Notes under the pieces: model-generated
What the model was told of the DNA's origin: nothing
Seen by the model: only the letters and a program-made list of their open reading frames with translations
Databases searched by the model: none
Origin: Pseudomonadota bacterium
GTDB taxonomy: Bacteria > Pseudomonadota > Alphaproteobacteria > Rhizobiales > Xanthobacteraceae
Assembly: GCA_023417665.1 (NCBI GenBank)
Contig: JAEZFA010000235.1
Location: forward strand, 1 to 12,075
Length of the DNA stretch: 12,075 nucleotides
Reading direction: 5' to 3'
Position numbers and translations under genes: made by a program
Part shown: positions 1 to 6,903 of the stretch, one piece after another
How the letters are laid out: the number at the start of each line of letters is the position of its first letter
How positions within the stretch are numbered: the stretch's first letter is position 1

Positions 1-13
1 GATTAAGGGTGGG

Positions 14-28
14 GGCGCTTCGCGCGCC
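14..28 (-). terminator. short GC hairpin at the end of the leftward operon (weak terminator candidate)
   Basis: A perfect 5-bp inverted repeat, GGCGC at 14-18 and GCGCC at 24-28 with a 5-nt loop, overlaps the stop codon of the leftward M20 gene by one base. On the transcribed (minus) strand it is followed by CCCACCC rather than a run of T, so it is not a standard intrinsic terminator. It could help 3'-end formation or be chance in GC-rich DNA. Confidence 0.2.
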
Positions 29-1269
29 TATTGCAATAAATCCGCGACCGTCAGCGTGATGATCTTGGTCGCTGCCTTCAGGTCGTTCAGCCGCAGGTTC
101 TCGTCGGCATTGTGCGCATTGGCTTCCAGAATCGAGCGCGGACCGGCGCCGTACAGAACGGCCGGAATGCCTTGCGAGGAGTAATGCCGCGCGTCGGTGT
201 AAAGCGGCACGCCGTTCGACGGCACTTCGACTTTCAGTTCGTCTTGTGCGTGCTTTTGGATCGCCGACACGATCTTCTCGAAGCCTTTTTCTTCGGTCAG
301 TGGCAGCGCGAGCAGGACGCGGCGCACGTCGGTGCGGATGCCCGTGAATTTCCTTGCCGCGCTCTCGATCAGCACCCGCAGATCGCTCTCGACCTGCGCC
401 GGATTCTCTTCCGGGATCATGCGGCGGTCGAGCCGGAAGATGACGCGATCCGGCACCACGTTGGTATTGATGCCGCCGGTGATAAGACCGACGTTCAGGG
501 TCGGAGAATCGATGCCTTTGACCTTCGATTTCTGTCTCGTGAGCGCCTCGCGGCTCGCATAAAGCCCGGCAAGAATACCGTTCGCGGCTTCAAGCGCGTC
601 GCGGCCGGTCGACGGCATCGCGGCATGAGCCTGCTTGCCGAGCACCGTCACTTCCAGATGCAGGCAGCCATTGTGCGCGGTCACGACCGCGTAGCTGAAG
701 CCTGCGGCGATCGCGTAATCGGGCCTGGAGAGTTTCTGCTCGAGCAGCCACAAGGGGCCGATGTCGCCGCCGGCTTCCTCGTCGAAGGTGAAGTGCAGTT
801 CGACGGTGCCGTTCAGTTTTGCGCCTTGCTTCTGCGCGTCCATCAGCGCGAGCAGCGCGAAACTATAGGTCGCAAAATCCGACTTCGACACCGCGACGCC
901 GCGGCCATACATAACGGGGCCGTGTTCGCCATCGACGATCTTCGCGCCATAGGGGTCCTGCGACCAGCCCATGCCGGGGGGGACGACGTCGCCATGGGCG
1001 TTGAGCGCAATGACCGGGCCTTCGCCGAATTTCTTCCGCACGATCAGGTTGGTAACGCTGATCATGCCTGCGGCCTCGACCGCAGCCTTCGGCACCTCGT
1101 GCGCCTCCACCGTGAAGCCCAGACCTTCGAGCAACGCCTTCGCGCGCTCCGCGATCGGCGCGCAGTCGCCCGGCGGATTGTCGCTCGGCACTTTCACGAG
1201 CTCGGCGAGAAACTCGGTCTCGCGCGCAAAATTCGCGTCGATGAAGGCGTCGGTCTTTTCTTTAAGCAT
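28..1269 (-). CDS. M20-family metallohydrolase (ArgE/DapE-like), atypical metal site
   Basis: Cytosolic M20/M25/M40-type amidohydrolase of about 413 residues, the usual family length. Family landmarks, numbered from the chosen start: HGD at 92-94, DEE at 163-165 (catalytic Glu164, metal Glu165), a dimerisation/lid region around 205-315, and a C-terminal His386 in an AHNADE context. Two ligands look non-canonical: the usual D-x-K reads VSK (127-129), with Asp131 two residues later, and no acidic residue stands where the DapE GEPT Glu is expected (around 189-192). There is no signal peptide. The start is uncertain: ATG at 1267-1269 overlaps the end of allC by 8 nt, while ATGs at 1272 and 1278 are also in frame. 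The open frame extends further into allC, but that extension does not look like M20 sequence. Coupling to allC suggests a role late in allantoate breakdown or on a related N-carbamoyl or N-acyl compound. The substrate is not established, and the ArgE/DapE resemblance should not be read as arginine or lysine synthesis. Confidence 0.85.
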   Translation of the reverse strand: MLKEKTDAFIDANFARETEFLAELVKVPSDNPPGDCAPIAERAKALLEGLGFTVEAHEVPKAAVEAAGMISVTNLIVRKKFGEGPVIALNAHGDVVPPGMGWSQDPYGAKIVDGEHGPVMYGRGVAVSKSDFATYSFALLALMDAQKQGAKLNGTVELHFTFDEEAGGDIGPLWLLEQKLSRPDYAIAAGFSYAVVTAHNGCLHLEVTVLGKQAHAAMPSTGRDALEAANGILAGLYASREALTRQKSKVKGIDSPTLNVGLITGGINTNVVPDRVIFRLDRRMIPEENPAQVESDLRVLIESAARKFTGIRTDVRRVLLALPLTEEKGFEKIVSAIQKHAQDELKVEVPSNGVPLYTDARHYSSQGIPAVLYGAGPRSILEANAHNADENLRLNDLKAATKIITLTVADLLQ

Positions 1270-2527
1270 CATATGCATCGGCCAGGTTGACGATAAAATC
1301 GAACAGCACGCGCGCGGCGAAATCCGCGTCGTCTTCGGTAATGATCTCGCGCGGCGAATGACTGACGCCGCCATTGCCGCAGCGGACGAACATCATCGCG
1401 CTCTCGCAGAGCGACGCCATCATCGCAGCATCGTGGCCGGCCCCGCTCGGAAGCAGCAGCGGCTCGACCCCGAGACGCCGGGCCGACGCCGCAAGCCGCT
1501 CCTGCAGGAAAGGCGAAAGCGGGATTGCCGCCATGCGCAGCACTTCTTCCGCCTCCACCTTCACGCCGCGCCGGCGCGCGATCTCGTTGAAGGCGACCAG
1601 CACGTCCATGACGGCGGCGTCGCGGACTTCGTTGGTGGCGGCGCGAATGTCGATGGAGAATTCGCAGCGGCCGGGGATCACGTTCATCGCGCCGTTCGGG
1701 ACACTGAGCTGGCCGACGGTGCCGACAAGGCTCGGCGCGCCGCTGCAATGCTTCTCGACGGCAAGGATCATTTCCGCAGCGGCCGCGCCCGCATCGTGGC
1801 GGAACGTCATCGCGACCGTGCCGGCGTGTCCCGCCTCGCCCGTGACGGCAACGCGGTGACGCACGGCGCCGGCGATCCCGGTTACGATCGCGACCGGCAC
1901 GTCCGCGTTGAGAAGCGAGGGTCCCTGCTCGATATGCAGTTCGACATAGCCGATCAGGTCGGCGCGATCGCGCGCGAGAATATCGAGCGTGTTCACGTCG
2001 ACCGCGGCCTCCTCCAGCACCTGGCGCAAGGCAATGCCGCTGTCGTCGGTCTTGTCGAGATTTTTCGGATCGAACTTTCCGGCAATCGCCTGACTGCCGA
2101 GATAGCCGACCGGAAAGCGCACGCCTTCCTCCTCGGCAAAGCAAAGCAGCTCGATATGGAACGGCAGCCGTTGCTGCGTGCGGTTGAGATGCTCGATCAG
2201 CGCGAGCGGCGTGAGGATGCCGAGGCGGCCGTCATATTTGCCGCCGTCGCGCACGGTGTCGTAATGCGAGCCGAGCAGCAGCGTTTTCGCATCCGCGCGG
2301 CCGGAGAGATAGCGGCCGATGACGTTGCCGAGCGGATCGGTCCGCACTTCCATGCCGGCTCCGCGCAGCAGCACCTCGAGTTCCGCCGCGACCCGCTTAT
2401 GCGCTTCCGAGAAATAAGTGACGGTGAGCGCGCCGTCCTGCTCGGACCATTGCGCAAGGTGATCGGCCAGCCGCATGATCCGCGGCCCGAAATTGTTGGC
2501 GCCTGCCTGGGTCGGAGTTACGGCCAT
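1262..2527 (-). CDS. allC: allantoate amidohydrolase (M20 hydantoinase/carbamoylase family)
   Basis: Cytosolic binuclear-metal amidohydrolase, 421 residues, expected to hydrolyse allantoate to ureidoglycine with release of NH3 and CO2. The family ligands are visible: His88 in GSHYDTV, Asp99 in GGKYDG, Glu133/Glu134 in AEEEGVRFP, His198 in VELHIEQGP and His390 in GVSHSPRE; PSGAGHDA (360-367) is also characteristic. The lid/dimerisation domain lies at roughly 210-330. The ATG at 2527 has a GGAA-type ribosome site close upstream; Met18 is a possible later start. It is divergent from puuD and is the first gene of a two-gene leftward unit. The same family includes N-carbamoyl-L-amino acid hydrolases, beta-ureidopropionase and ureidoglycolate amidohydrolase; the choice of allantoate rests on the neighbouring urate-to-allantoate genes rather than on a single diagnostic residue. 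Confidence 0.85.
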   Translation of the reverse strand: MAVTPTQAGANNFGPRIMRLADHLAQWSEQDGALTVTYFSEAHKRVAAELEVLLRGAGMEVRTDPLGNVIGRYLSGRADAKTLLLGSHYDTVRDGGKYDGRLGILTPLALIEHLNRTQQRLPFHIELLCFAEEEGVRFPVGYLGSQAIAGKFDPKNLDKTDDSGIALRQVLEEAAVDVNTLDILARDRADLIGYVELHIEQGPSLLNADVPVAIVTGIAGAVRHRVAVTGEAGHAGTVAMTFRHDAGAAAAEMILAVEKHCSGAPSLVGTVGQLSVPNGAMNVIPGRCEFSIDIRAATNEVRDAAVMDVLVAFNEIARRRGVKVEAEEVLRMAAIPLSPFLQERLAASARRLGVEPLLLPSGAGHDAAMMASLCESAMMFVRCGNGGVSHSPREIITEDDADFAARVLFDFIVNLADAYDA

Positions 2528-2632
2528 GCGTCGTTCCGTGATGCGCGATCCGCGCCTAGTATAGCCTATCTTGAATAACGTAGGCCCGGTCTGTCATGTT
2601 GACGGCAAGCGGCTTTTGCGGGGTCCGGCGCA
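2528..2632. promoter_or_regulatory. divergent allC / puuD intergenic control region
   Basis: This 105-bp gap must hold the start signals for both directions. On the minus strand a TATACT hexamer (plus-strand 2558-2563) sits about 31 nt before the allC start and would serve as a -10 box, but no good -35 lies 16-18 bp further upstream, which would fit activator dependence. An inverted repeat, GCCTA at 2564-2568 and TAGGC at 2581-2585 with 12 nt between, lies just upstream of that -10 and could be an operator. I see no convincing sigma-70 or sigma-54 promoter for puuD. Assignments here are weak. Confidence 0.4.
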
Positions 2633-3847
2633 GTGGACGTCATTTTCTGGGAATGGGTCAGCGCCTTTGTCCGCTGGCTGCATATCGTGGCCGGCGTCGC
2701 CTGGATCGGCTCATCCTTTTACTTCATCCATCTCGATCTCAGCCTGAAGCCCCGCGAAGGACTGCCGCCGGGCGTACAGGGCGACGCCTGGCAGGTGCAT
2801 GGCGGCGGCTTCTATCACATGGTGAAGTATCTGGTGGCGCCGGCAAAAATGCCGGACCACCTCACCTGGTTCAAATGGGAAGCCTATACGACCTGGCTTT
2901 CGGGCTTCGCGCTCTTGGCCATCGTCTATTACCTCGGCGCGGAACTTTATCTCGTCGACAAAGCGGTGCTGGACATTTCGCCGGAGCGCGCGATCGCAAC
3001 GAGCGTCTTCGGTCTCGCCGGCGCGTGGATCCTTTATGAAATCGTGTGCCGCTCGCCGCTCGGACGAAGCGAAGGCGGGCTCGCGCTGTTTCTTTATTTC
3101 CTGCTAGTGGCGCTCGCCTATGCCTTCGCGCAGACGCTTTCGGGCCGCGGCATGTTCATCCAGGTCGGCGCGCTCACCGGCACCATCATGGTCGCGAACG
3201 TCTTCGTCGTGATCATGCCGAACCAGCGCAAAACGGTGGCGCGGCTGATCGCCGGCAAAGCGCCCGATCCCGTCTGGGGCGAGCAGGCCAAGCAGCGCTC
3301 GGTCCACAACAACTACCTGACGCTGCCGGTCATCTTCCTGATGATGGGCACGCATTACCCGCTGTTCTACGCGACCAAATACAACTGGCTGATCGTGGCG
3401 GTGGTGCTTGCGATTGGCCCGCTGATGCGCGTGTTCTTCAACTACCGCCATGCCAATGAAGGTGCCGACTGGAAAACCAATCCGTGGTGGACCTGGGTCA
3501 TCGTCGCGCTCGGCGTGATTTTGATCGGCTTTCTTTCGAGCCTCGGCCTGCGCGACAGCCAGCGCGCCGAAGTGCCGACCAATGCCCCCGCTTTCGCGGT
3601 GGTCGAGAACATCGTGATCTCGCGCTGTTCGATGTGCCATGCCGCGGAGCCGGTCTGGCTCGGCATTCCCAAGGCGCCGCACGGGGTCATGCTCGATACG
3701 CCGGAAAACATCCGCAAGTTCGCCCACCAGATCGACACCCATGCGGTGCGGTCCATCGCCATGCCGCCCGGCAACATCACCGGCATGACGCCCGAGGAAC
3801 GCGCGACCCTTGCCGCTTGGCTTAACGCAAGGCCTCGACCAGAATGA
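2633..3847 (+). CDS. puuD: membrane-bound urate hydroxylase with C-terminal cytochrome c domain
   Basis: PuuD-type urate oxidase, 404 residues, oxidising urate to 5-hydroxyisourate without making H2O2 by passing electrons to its own cytochrome c and then the respiratory chain. The N-terminal part has about eight hydrophobic segments (near 13-33, 84-105, 121-139, 149-168, 173-195, 229-247, 251-270, 286-304), with conserved stretches such as RWLHIVAGVAWIGSSFYF (14-31) and HNNYLTLPVIFLMMGTHYP (225-243). The C-terminal domain (about 318-404) is a c-type cytochrome: Cys332-Ser-Met-Cys335-His336 binds heme, and Met377 in MPPGN is the likely axial ligand. That domain should face the periplasm. The start is GTG at 2633; no in-frame ATG precedes the first membrane segment, and the N terminus matches the family. 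It is first in the puuD-puuE-uraDH operon and overlaps puuE by 4 bp (ATGA). Confidence 0.94.
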   Translation: MDVIFWEWVSAFVRWLHIVAGVAWIGSSFYFIHLDLSLKPREGLPPGVQGDAWQVHGGGFYHMVKYLVAPAKMPDHLTWFKWEAYTTWLSGFALLAIVYYLGAELYLVDKAVLDISPERAIATSVFGLAGAWILYEIVCRSPLGRSEGGLALFLYFLLVALAYAFAQTLSGRGMFIQVGALTGTIMVANVFVVIMPNQRKTVARLIAGKAPDPVWGEQAKQRSVHNNYLTLPVIFLMMGTHYPLFYATKYNWLIVAVVLAIGPLMRVFFNYRHANEGADWKTNPWWTWVIVALGVILIGFLSSLGLRDSQRAEVPTNAPAFAVVENIVISRCSMCHAAEPVWLGIPKAPHGVMLDTPENIRKFAHQIDTHAVRSIAMPPGNITGMTPEERATLAAWLNARPRPE

Positions 3848-4785
3848 GCGCGATGACAAAATATCCGCGCGATCTCGTGGGCTACGGGCGCAATCCGCCG
3901 CATCCGCGCTGGCCCGGAAACGCGCGGGTCGCGGTGCAGTTCGTCGTCAACTACGAGGAAGGCGGCGAGAACAACATCCTGCATGGCGACGCCGCCTCGG
4001 AGGCGTTTCTCTCCGACGTGCTCGGGGCGCAGCCCTGGCCCGGCAAGCGGCACATGAACCTCGAATCCATGTTCGAGTATGGCTCGCGCGCCGGCTACTG
4101 GCGGCTGTGGCGGATGTTCACCGAACGCAACATGCCGGTGACGGTGTTTGCGGTCGCGACCGCCTTGCAGCGCTATCCCGAGATCGCCGCCTCGATGCAG
4201 GAAGCGGAGTGGGAAATCGCAAGCCACGGGCTGAAGTGGATCGACTACCGCGACATGCCGGAGAAGGAAGAACGCGCGCATCTGCGCGAGGCGATCGAAA
4301 TCCATACCGAAATCACCGGCGAACGCCCGTTCGGCTGGTACACGGGCCGCACCTCGGAGAACTCGCTGAAGCTCGTGATGGAAGAAGGCGGCTTCCTGTA
4401 TTCCTCCGACTCCTACGCCGACGATCTGCCCTATTGGGTGCGCGGGCCCAAGGGGCCGCATCTGATCGTGCCCTATTCGCTCGACGCCAACGACATGCGC
4501 TTCACCAATGCGCAGGGCTTCGCGATCGGCGACGACTTCTTCGCTTACTTGCGCGACGCCTTCGATACGCTTTATGCCGAAGGCGAGGACGCGCCGAAGA
4601 TGATGTCGATCGGGTTGCATTGCCGGCTCGTCGGCAAGCCCGGCCGCGCCGCCGCGCTCGCGAAATTCCTCGACTATGTCGACGAACATGACGGGGTCTG
4701 GATCGCGACCCGGCTCGACATCGCAAAGCACTGGCACGAGCATCACCGCGCGCTGGCGGACGAGGCGTGGGAAATTCCGGAATGA
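3844..4785 (+). CDS. puuE: allantoinase PuuE (polysaccharide-deacetylase fold)
   Basis: Cytosolic allantoinase of the PuuE type, unrelated to the metal-dependent AllB/amidohydrolase allantoinases; it opens allantoin to allantoate. The 313-residue length is normal for PuuE. Diagnostic stretches are VNYEEGGE (35-42), EIASHGLKWID (124-134), GWYTGRTSENS (164-174), YSSDSYADDLPY (186-197) and HCRLVGKPGRAAAL (259-272), all parts of the NodB-like barrel as modified in this family. The start ATG at 3844 shares ATGA with the puuD stop; Met4 is an alternative start. Its own stop overlaps the next gene in the same way, so translation of puuD, puuE and uraDH is probably coupled, giving an ordered urate-to-allantoate unit. 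Confidence 0.93.
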   Translation: MSAMTKYPRDLVGYGRNPPHPRWPGNARVAVQFVVNYEEGGENNILHGDAASEAFLSDVLGAQPWPGKRHMNLESMFEYGSRAGYWRLWRMFTERNMPVTVFAVATALQRYPEIAASMQEAEWEIASHGLKWIDYRDMPEKEERAHLREAIEIHTEITGERPFGWYTGRTSENSLKLVMEEGGFLYSSDSYADDLPYWVRGPKGPHLIVPYSLDANDMRFTNAQGFAIGDDFFAYLRDAFDTLYAEGEDAPKMMSIGLHCRLVGKPGRAAALAKFLDYVDEHDGVWIATRLDIAKHWHEHHRALADEAWEIPE

Positions 4786-5666
4786 CGAAGTTCACGCTGG
4801 AAGCGCTGAATAGCGCCTCGCCGCCGGATTTTACTGCCGTACTCGGAGACATCTTCGAGCATTCGCCCTGGATCGCAGGAATGGCGCTTGCCAGGCGGCC
4901 GTTTGGGGACGTGCGCGCGCTGCTCGACAGCATGATCGAGGCGGTGCGGTCTGCACCCGAAGAGGAACAGGCGAAGCTCCTGCGCGCCCATCCCGATCTT
5001 GCCGGCAAGGCCGCGCAAGCCGGCACGCTCACGAAGGATTCCACCGCCGAACAGGCGAGCGCCGGACTCGACCAGCTATCGGCGCGCGAGTTCGAAAACT
5101 TTCAAAGGCTGAACGGGGATTACCAGCGCAAGCACGGCATCCCCTTCATCATCTGCGTGCGGCGGCACACGAAGGATTCGATCCTGAAGCAATTCGCGAA
5201 GCGCATCGAGAATTCCCCGGCACAGGAGTTCGAAACCGCGCTCTCGGAGGTATTCCGGATTGCAGCACTGCGGCTCGACCAGAAAATCGAGAACGCCGGC
5301 CTCGGCCTTTCCGGGCGGCTTTCGACCCATGTGCTCGACAACCATGCCGGCCGGCCGGCCGCAGGAATGCGGATCAGCTTGCGGGAGCTTTCGTCCGACG
5401 ACACGCCGCGGCTTCTGCGCGAAACCCGGACCAATGCCGACGGACGCACCGACGCGCCGCTGATTTCCGGACAGCCGGTGCCGGCGGGTCAATACGAACT
5501 TCTGTTTTCGGTGGCCGATTATTTCGCCGCGCAGAACGTCCCGCTCGCCGAGCCGCCGTTTCTCGATGTCGTACCGGTGCGCTTTTCGATTGCCGAGCCG
5601 GAGGGGCACTATCATGTGCCGTTGCTCGTGACCCCGTGGAGTTACGGGACCTACCGCGGCAGTTGA
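4782..5666 (+). CDS. uraD-uraH: bifunctional OHCU decarboxylase / 5-hydroxyisourate hydrolase fusion (allantoin synthase)
   Basis: One 294-residue protein carries both steps from 5-hydroxyisourate to (S)-allantoin. Residues about 1-170 are UraD (2-oxo-4-hydroxy-4-carboxy-5-ureidoimidazoline decarboxylase): FEHSPWIA (25-32), His70 in RAHPDLAGK as the expected catalytic His, and Glu90 in AEQASAGLD. Residues about 178-294 are UraH, the transthyretin-like hydrolase: His183 in LSTHVLD, Arg222 in TNADGR, His276 and His278 in GHYHVPLL, and the C-terminal YRGS (291-294) that marks the hydrolase rather than vertebrate transthyretin. The linker is very short. An upstream in-frame ATG at 4767 exists, but 4782 gives the ATGA overlap with puuE and the better N terminus. 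The domain order is the same as in plant allantoin synthase (TTL). No N- or C-terminal peroxisomal signal or secretion signal is expected or seen. Confidence 0.93.
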   Translation: MTKFTLEALNSASPPDFTAVLGDIFEHSPWIAGMALARRPFGDVRALLDSMIEAVRSAPEEEQAKLLRAHPDLAGKAAQAGTLTKDSTAEQASAGLDQLSAREFENFQRLNGDYQRKHGIPFIICVRRHTKDSILKQFAKRIENSPAQEFETALSEVFRIAALRLDQKIENAGLGLSGRLSTHVLDNHAGRPAAGMRISLRELSSDDTPRLLRETRTNADGRTDAPLISGQPVPAGQYELLFSVADYFAAQNVPLAEPPFLDVVPVRFSIAEPEGHYHVPLLVTPWSYGTYRGS

Positions 5667-5670
5667 GCCG

Positions 5671-5688
5671 CCGCGCAAAAGCTCGCGG
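5671..5688 (+). terminator. GC hairpin just after uraD-uraH (weak terminator candidate)
   Basis: CCGCG at 5671-5675 pairs with CGCGG at 5684-5688 around an 8-nt loop, starting 4 nt after the uraDH stop. There is no T-tract behind it, so intrinsic termination is doubtful; it may protect the 3' end or mark partial termination before the sigma-54 promoter that follows. Confidence 0.25.
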
Positions 5689-5705
5689 ATAAGCCGCCCC
5701 AAGAA

Positions 5706-5730
5706 TAGGCAAGGCGCATAAAACCGCCTA
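5706..5730. repeat. nested inverted repeat upstream of the sigma-54 promoter
   Basis: TAGGC (5706-5710) is mirrored by GCCTA (5726-5730), and inside it AGGCG (5712-5716) is mirrored by CGCCT (5725-5729). Its centre lies about 75 bp upstream of the -24 element, a distance at which activators of sigma-54 promoters often bind. It does not resemble the NtrC consensus. It could be an activator or repressor site, an RNA hairpin, or chance. Confidence 0.25.
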
Positions 5731-5791
5731 GCGTATCGGCAATCCGGTAAGCCGGGCTGCTGCCAAAAGCGCAAACGGCCGCAAAAGAAAA

Positions 5792-5807
5792 TGGCACGGC
5801 GCTTGCT
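5792..5807 (+). promoter_or_regulatory. sigma-54 (RpoN) -24/-12 promoter for the transporter/xdh operon
   Basis: The sequence TGGCACGGCGCTTGCT matches the sigma-54 consensus TGGCACG-N4-TTGCW at every fixed position, with the required GG-N10-GC spacing. Transcription would start near 5818, about 35 nt before the binding-protein ATG, and the orientation is correct. Sigma-54 promoters need an AAA+ activator; in alphaproteobacteria nitrogen-scavenging genes are commonly activated by NtrC, but I see no clear NtrC site upstream, so the activator is unknown. Confidence 0.82.
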
Positions 5808-5852
5808 GCCTCGCTCTCCCGGACAAATTCTGTCTCATCGGGAGTTTCGATA

Positions 5853-6869
5853 ATGTTCCGCAAAACCAGTCTGGCCGCTTTCGCCGGTGCGATGCTTGCC
5901 GCATCGCTCTCGCCCGCCAGCGCGCAGTTCGACCTGAAATTTGCACTCGACTGGAAATTCGAGGGCCCGTCCGCGCCCTATTTCGTCGCGCTCGACAAGG
6001 GCTATTACAAGGCCGAGGGCCTGAACGTCACGATCGACACCGGTCCGGGCTCGGTCGCAGGCATCGCCCGCGTCGCCGCGGGGACCTATCCGATCGGCTT
6101 CTTCGACATCAATTCGCTGGTGCGTTTCCGCGACCAGAACACCGACAAGGACGTGAAGGCGGTCATGATGGTCTATGACAAGCCGCCGTTTGCGATTGTC
6201 AGCCTCGCGAAATCCAAGATCAACGCGCCGAAAGATCTCGAAGGCAAGGTGCTCGGCGCGCCGCCGCCGGACGGCGCCTTCGCGCAGTGGAAGGCCTTCG
6301 TGAAGGAAAACAAGATCGACGACTCCAAGGTGAAGATCGAGGCGGTCGGCTTCCCGGTCCGCGAGCCCATGCTCGCCGACGGCAAGGTCGACGCGATCAC
6401 CGGCTTCTCGTTCTCGTCCTATTTCAACCTGCTCACCAAGGGCATCAAGGAAGACGAGATCAAGGTCATGCTGATGGCCGACCACGGGCTCGTGCTCTAC
6501 GGCAACGCCATCATGGTGAACCCCGACTTCGCGAAGAAGAACCCGAAGATCGTTGCCGGCTTCGTGCGCGCGACCATCAAGGGCATCATCGACACCTACA
6601 AGGATCCCGAAGCCGCGATCAAATCGGTGATGAAGCGCAACGAAACCGCCGACGAGAAGATCGAACTCGCGCGGCTGAAGATGTCGCTGCGCGACAACTT
6701 CATCACGCCCTGGGTGAAGGCGAACGGCGTCGGCGGCATCGACGACAAGCGGATGCAGCAGGCGATCGAGCAGATCGCCGTCACCTACGAGTTCAAGAAC
6801 GCGAAGCCGAAGCCTGCGGATATCTTCACGCCGCAGTATCTTCCGCCCGCGGCGGAACGGAAGCTGTAA
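5853..6869 (+). CDS. periplasmic ABC transporter substrate-binding protein (NMT1/THI5-like)
   Basis: Secreted solute-binding protein of 338 residues. The N terminus is a Sec signal peptide (FRK, hydrophobic core, likely cut after Ala24 in PASA-Q), with no lipobox. The mature part has NMT1/THI5-like features: FALDWKFEG near its start, ALDKGYYKAEGLNVTIDTGPG (around 46-66), FFDINSLV (about 83-90), and a C-terminal helical region with long Lys/Glu-rich helices. This family binds small heterocycles and sulfonates, such as pyrimidine precursors, taurine and riboflavin-like ligands. The ATG at 5853 has a GGAG ribosome site at 5841-5844 with 8-nt spacing and lies about 35 nt after the predicted sigma-54 start. 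Placement between urate and xanthine genes suggests a purine, urate or allantoin ligand; that is inference. Confidence 0.88.
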   Translation: MFRKTSLAAFAGAMLAASLSPASAQFDLKFALDWKFEGPSAPYFVALDKGYYKAEGLNVTIDTGPGSVAGIARVAAGTYPIGFFDINSLVRFRDQNTDKDVKAVMMVYDKPPFAIVSLAKSKINAPKDLEGKVLGAPPPDGAFAQWKAFVKENKIDDSKVKIEAVGFPVREPMLADGKVDAITGFSFSSYFNLLTKGIKEDEIKVMLMADHGLVLYGNAIMVNPDFAKKNPKIVAGFVRATIKGIIDTYKDPEAAIKSVMKRNETADEKIELARLKMSLRDNFITPWVKANGVGGIDDKRMQQAIEQIAVTYEFKNAKPKPADIFTPQYLPPAAERKL

Positions 6870-6903
6870 CGAGTCGCCCCGCGTAACCCGGAGTGCCGCG
6901 CAA

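Noticed and set aside
178..290. Reading the M20 protein as an arginine or lysine biosynthesis enzyme (argE/dapE)
   Set aside because: Family similarity is only at the superfamily level, two metal-site positions differ, and the gene is coupled to allantoate amidohydrolase in a purine locus.
1270..1374. N-terminal extension of the M20 gene from an ATG at 1374
   Set aside because: The extra 35 residues lie wholly inside allC coding sequence and do not resemble the start of an M20 enzyme; ATG at 1269 (or 1272) gives a normal N terminus.
971..2578. 535-codon plus-strand open frame opposite allC and the M20 gene
   Set aside because: It crosses two genes with intact M20 motifs on the other strand and has the His/Arg/Asp-rich composition of a reverse-frame shadow.
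3442..4746. 434-codon minus-strand open frame opposite puuD/puuE
   Set aside because: It covers the cytochrome c end of puuD and most of puuE, both with diagnostic motifs; no family features of its own.
4731..4750. CTGGCACGAGCATCACC as a second sigma-54 promoter
   Set aside because: It has the -24 half but the -12 half reads TCACC rather than TTGCW, and it lies inside the puuE coding sequence.
5741..5756. CCGG-TAAG-CCGG repeat in the intergenic region as a terminator or binding site
   Set aside because: The arms are only 4 bp of self-complementary sequence and there is no T-tract; this is expected by chance in GC-rich DNA.
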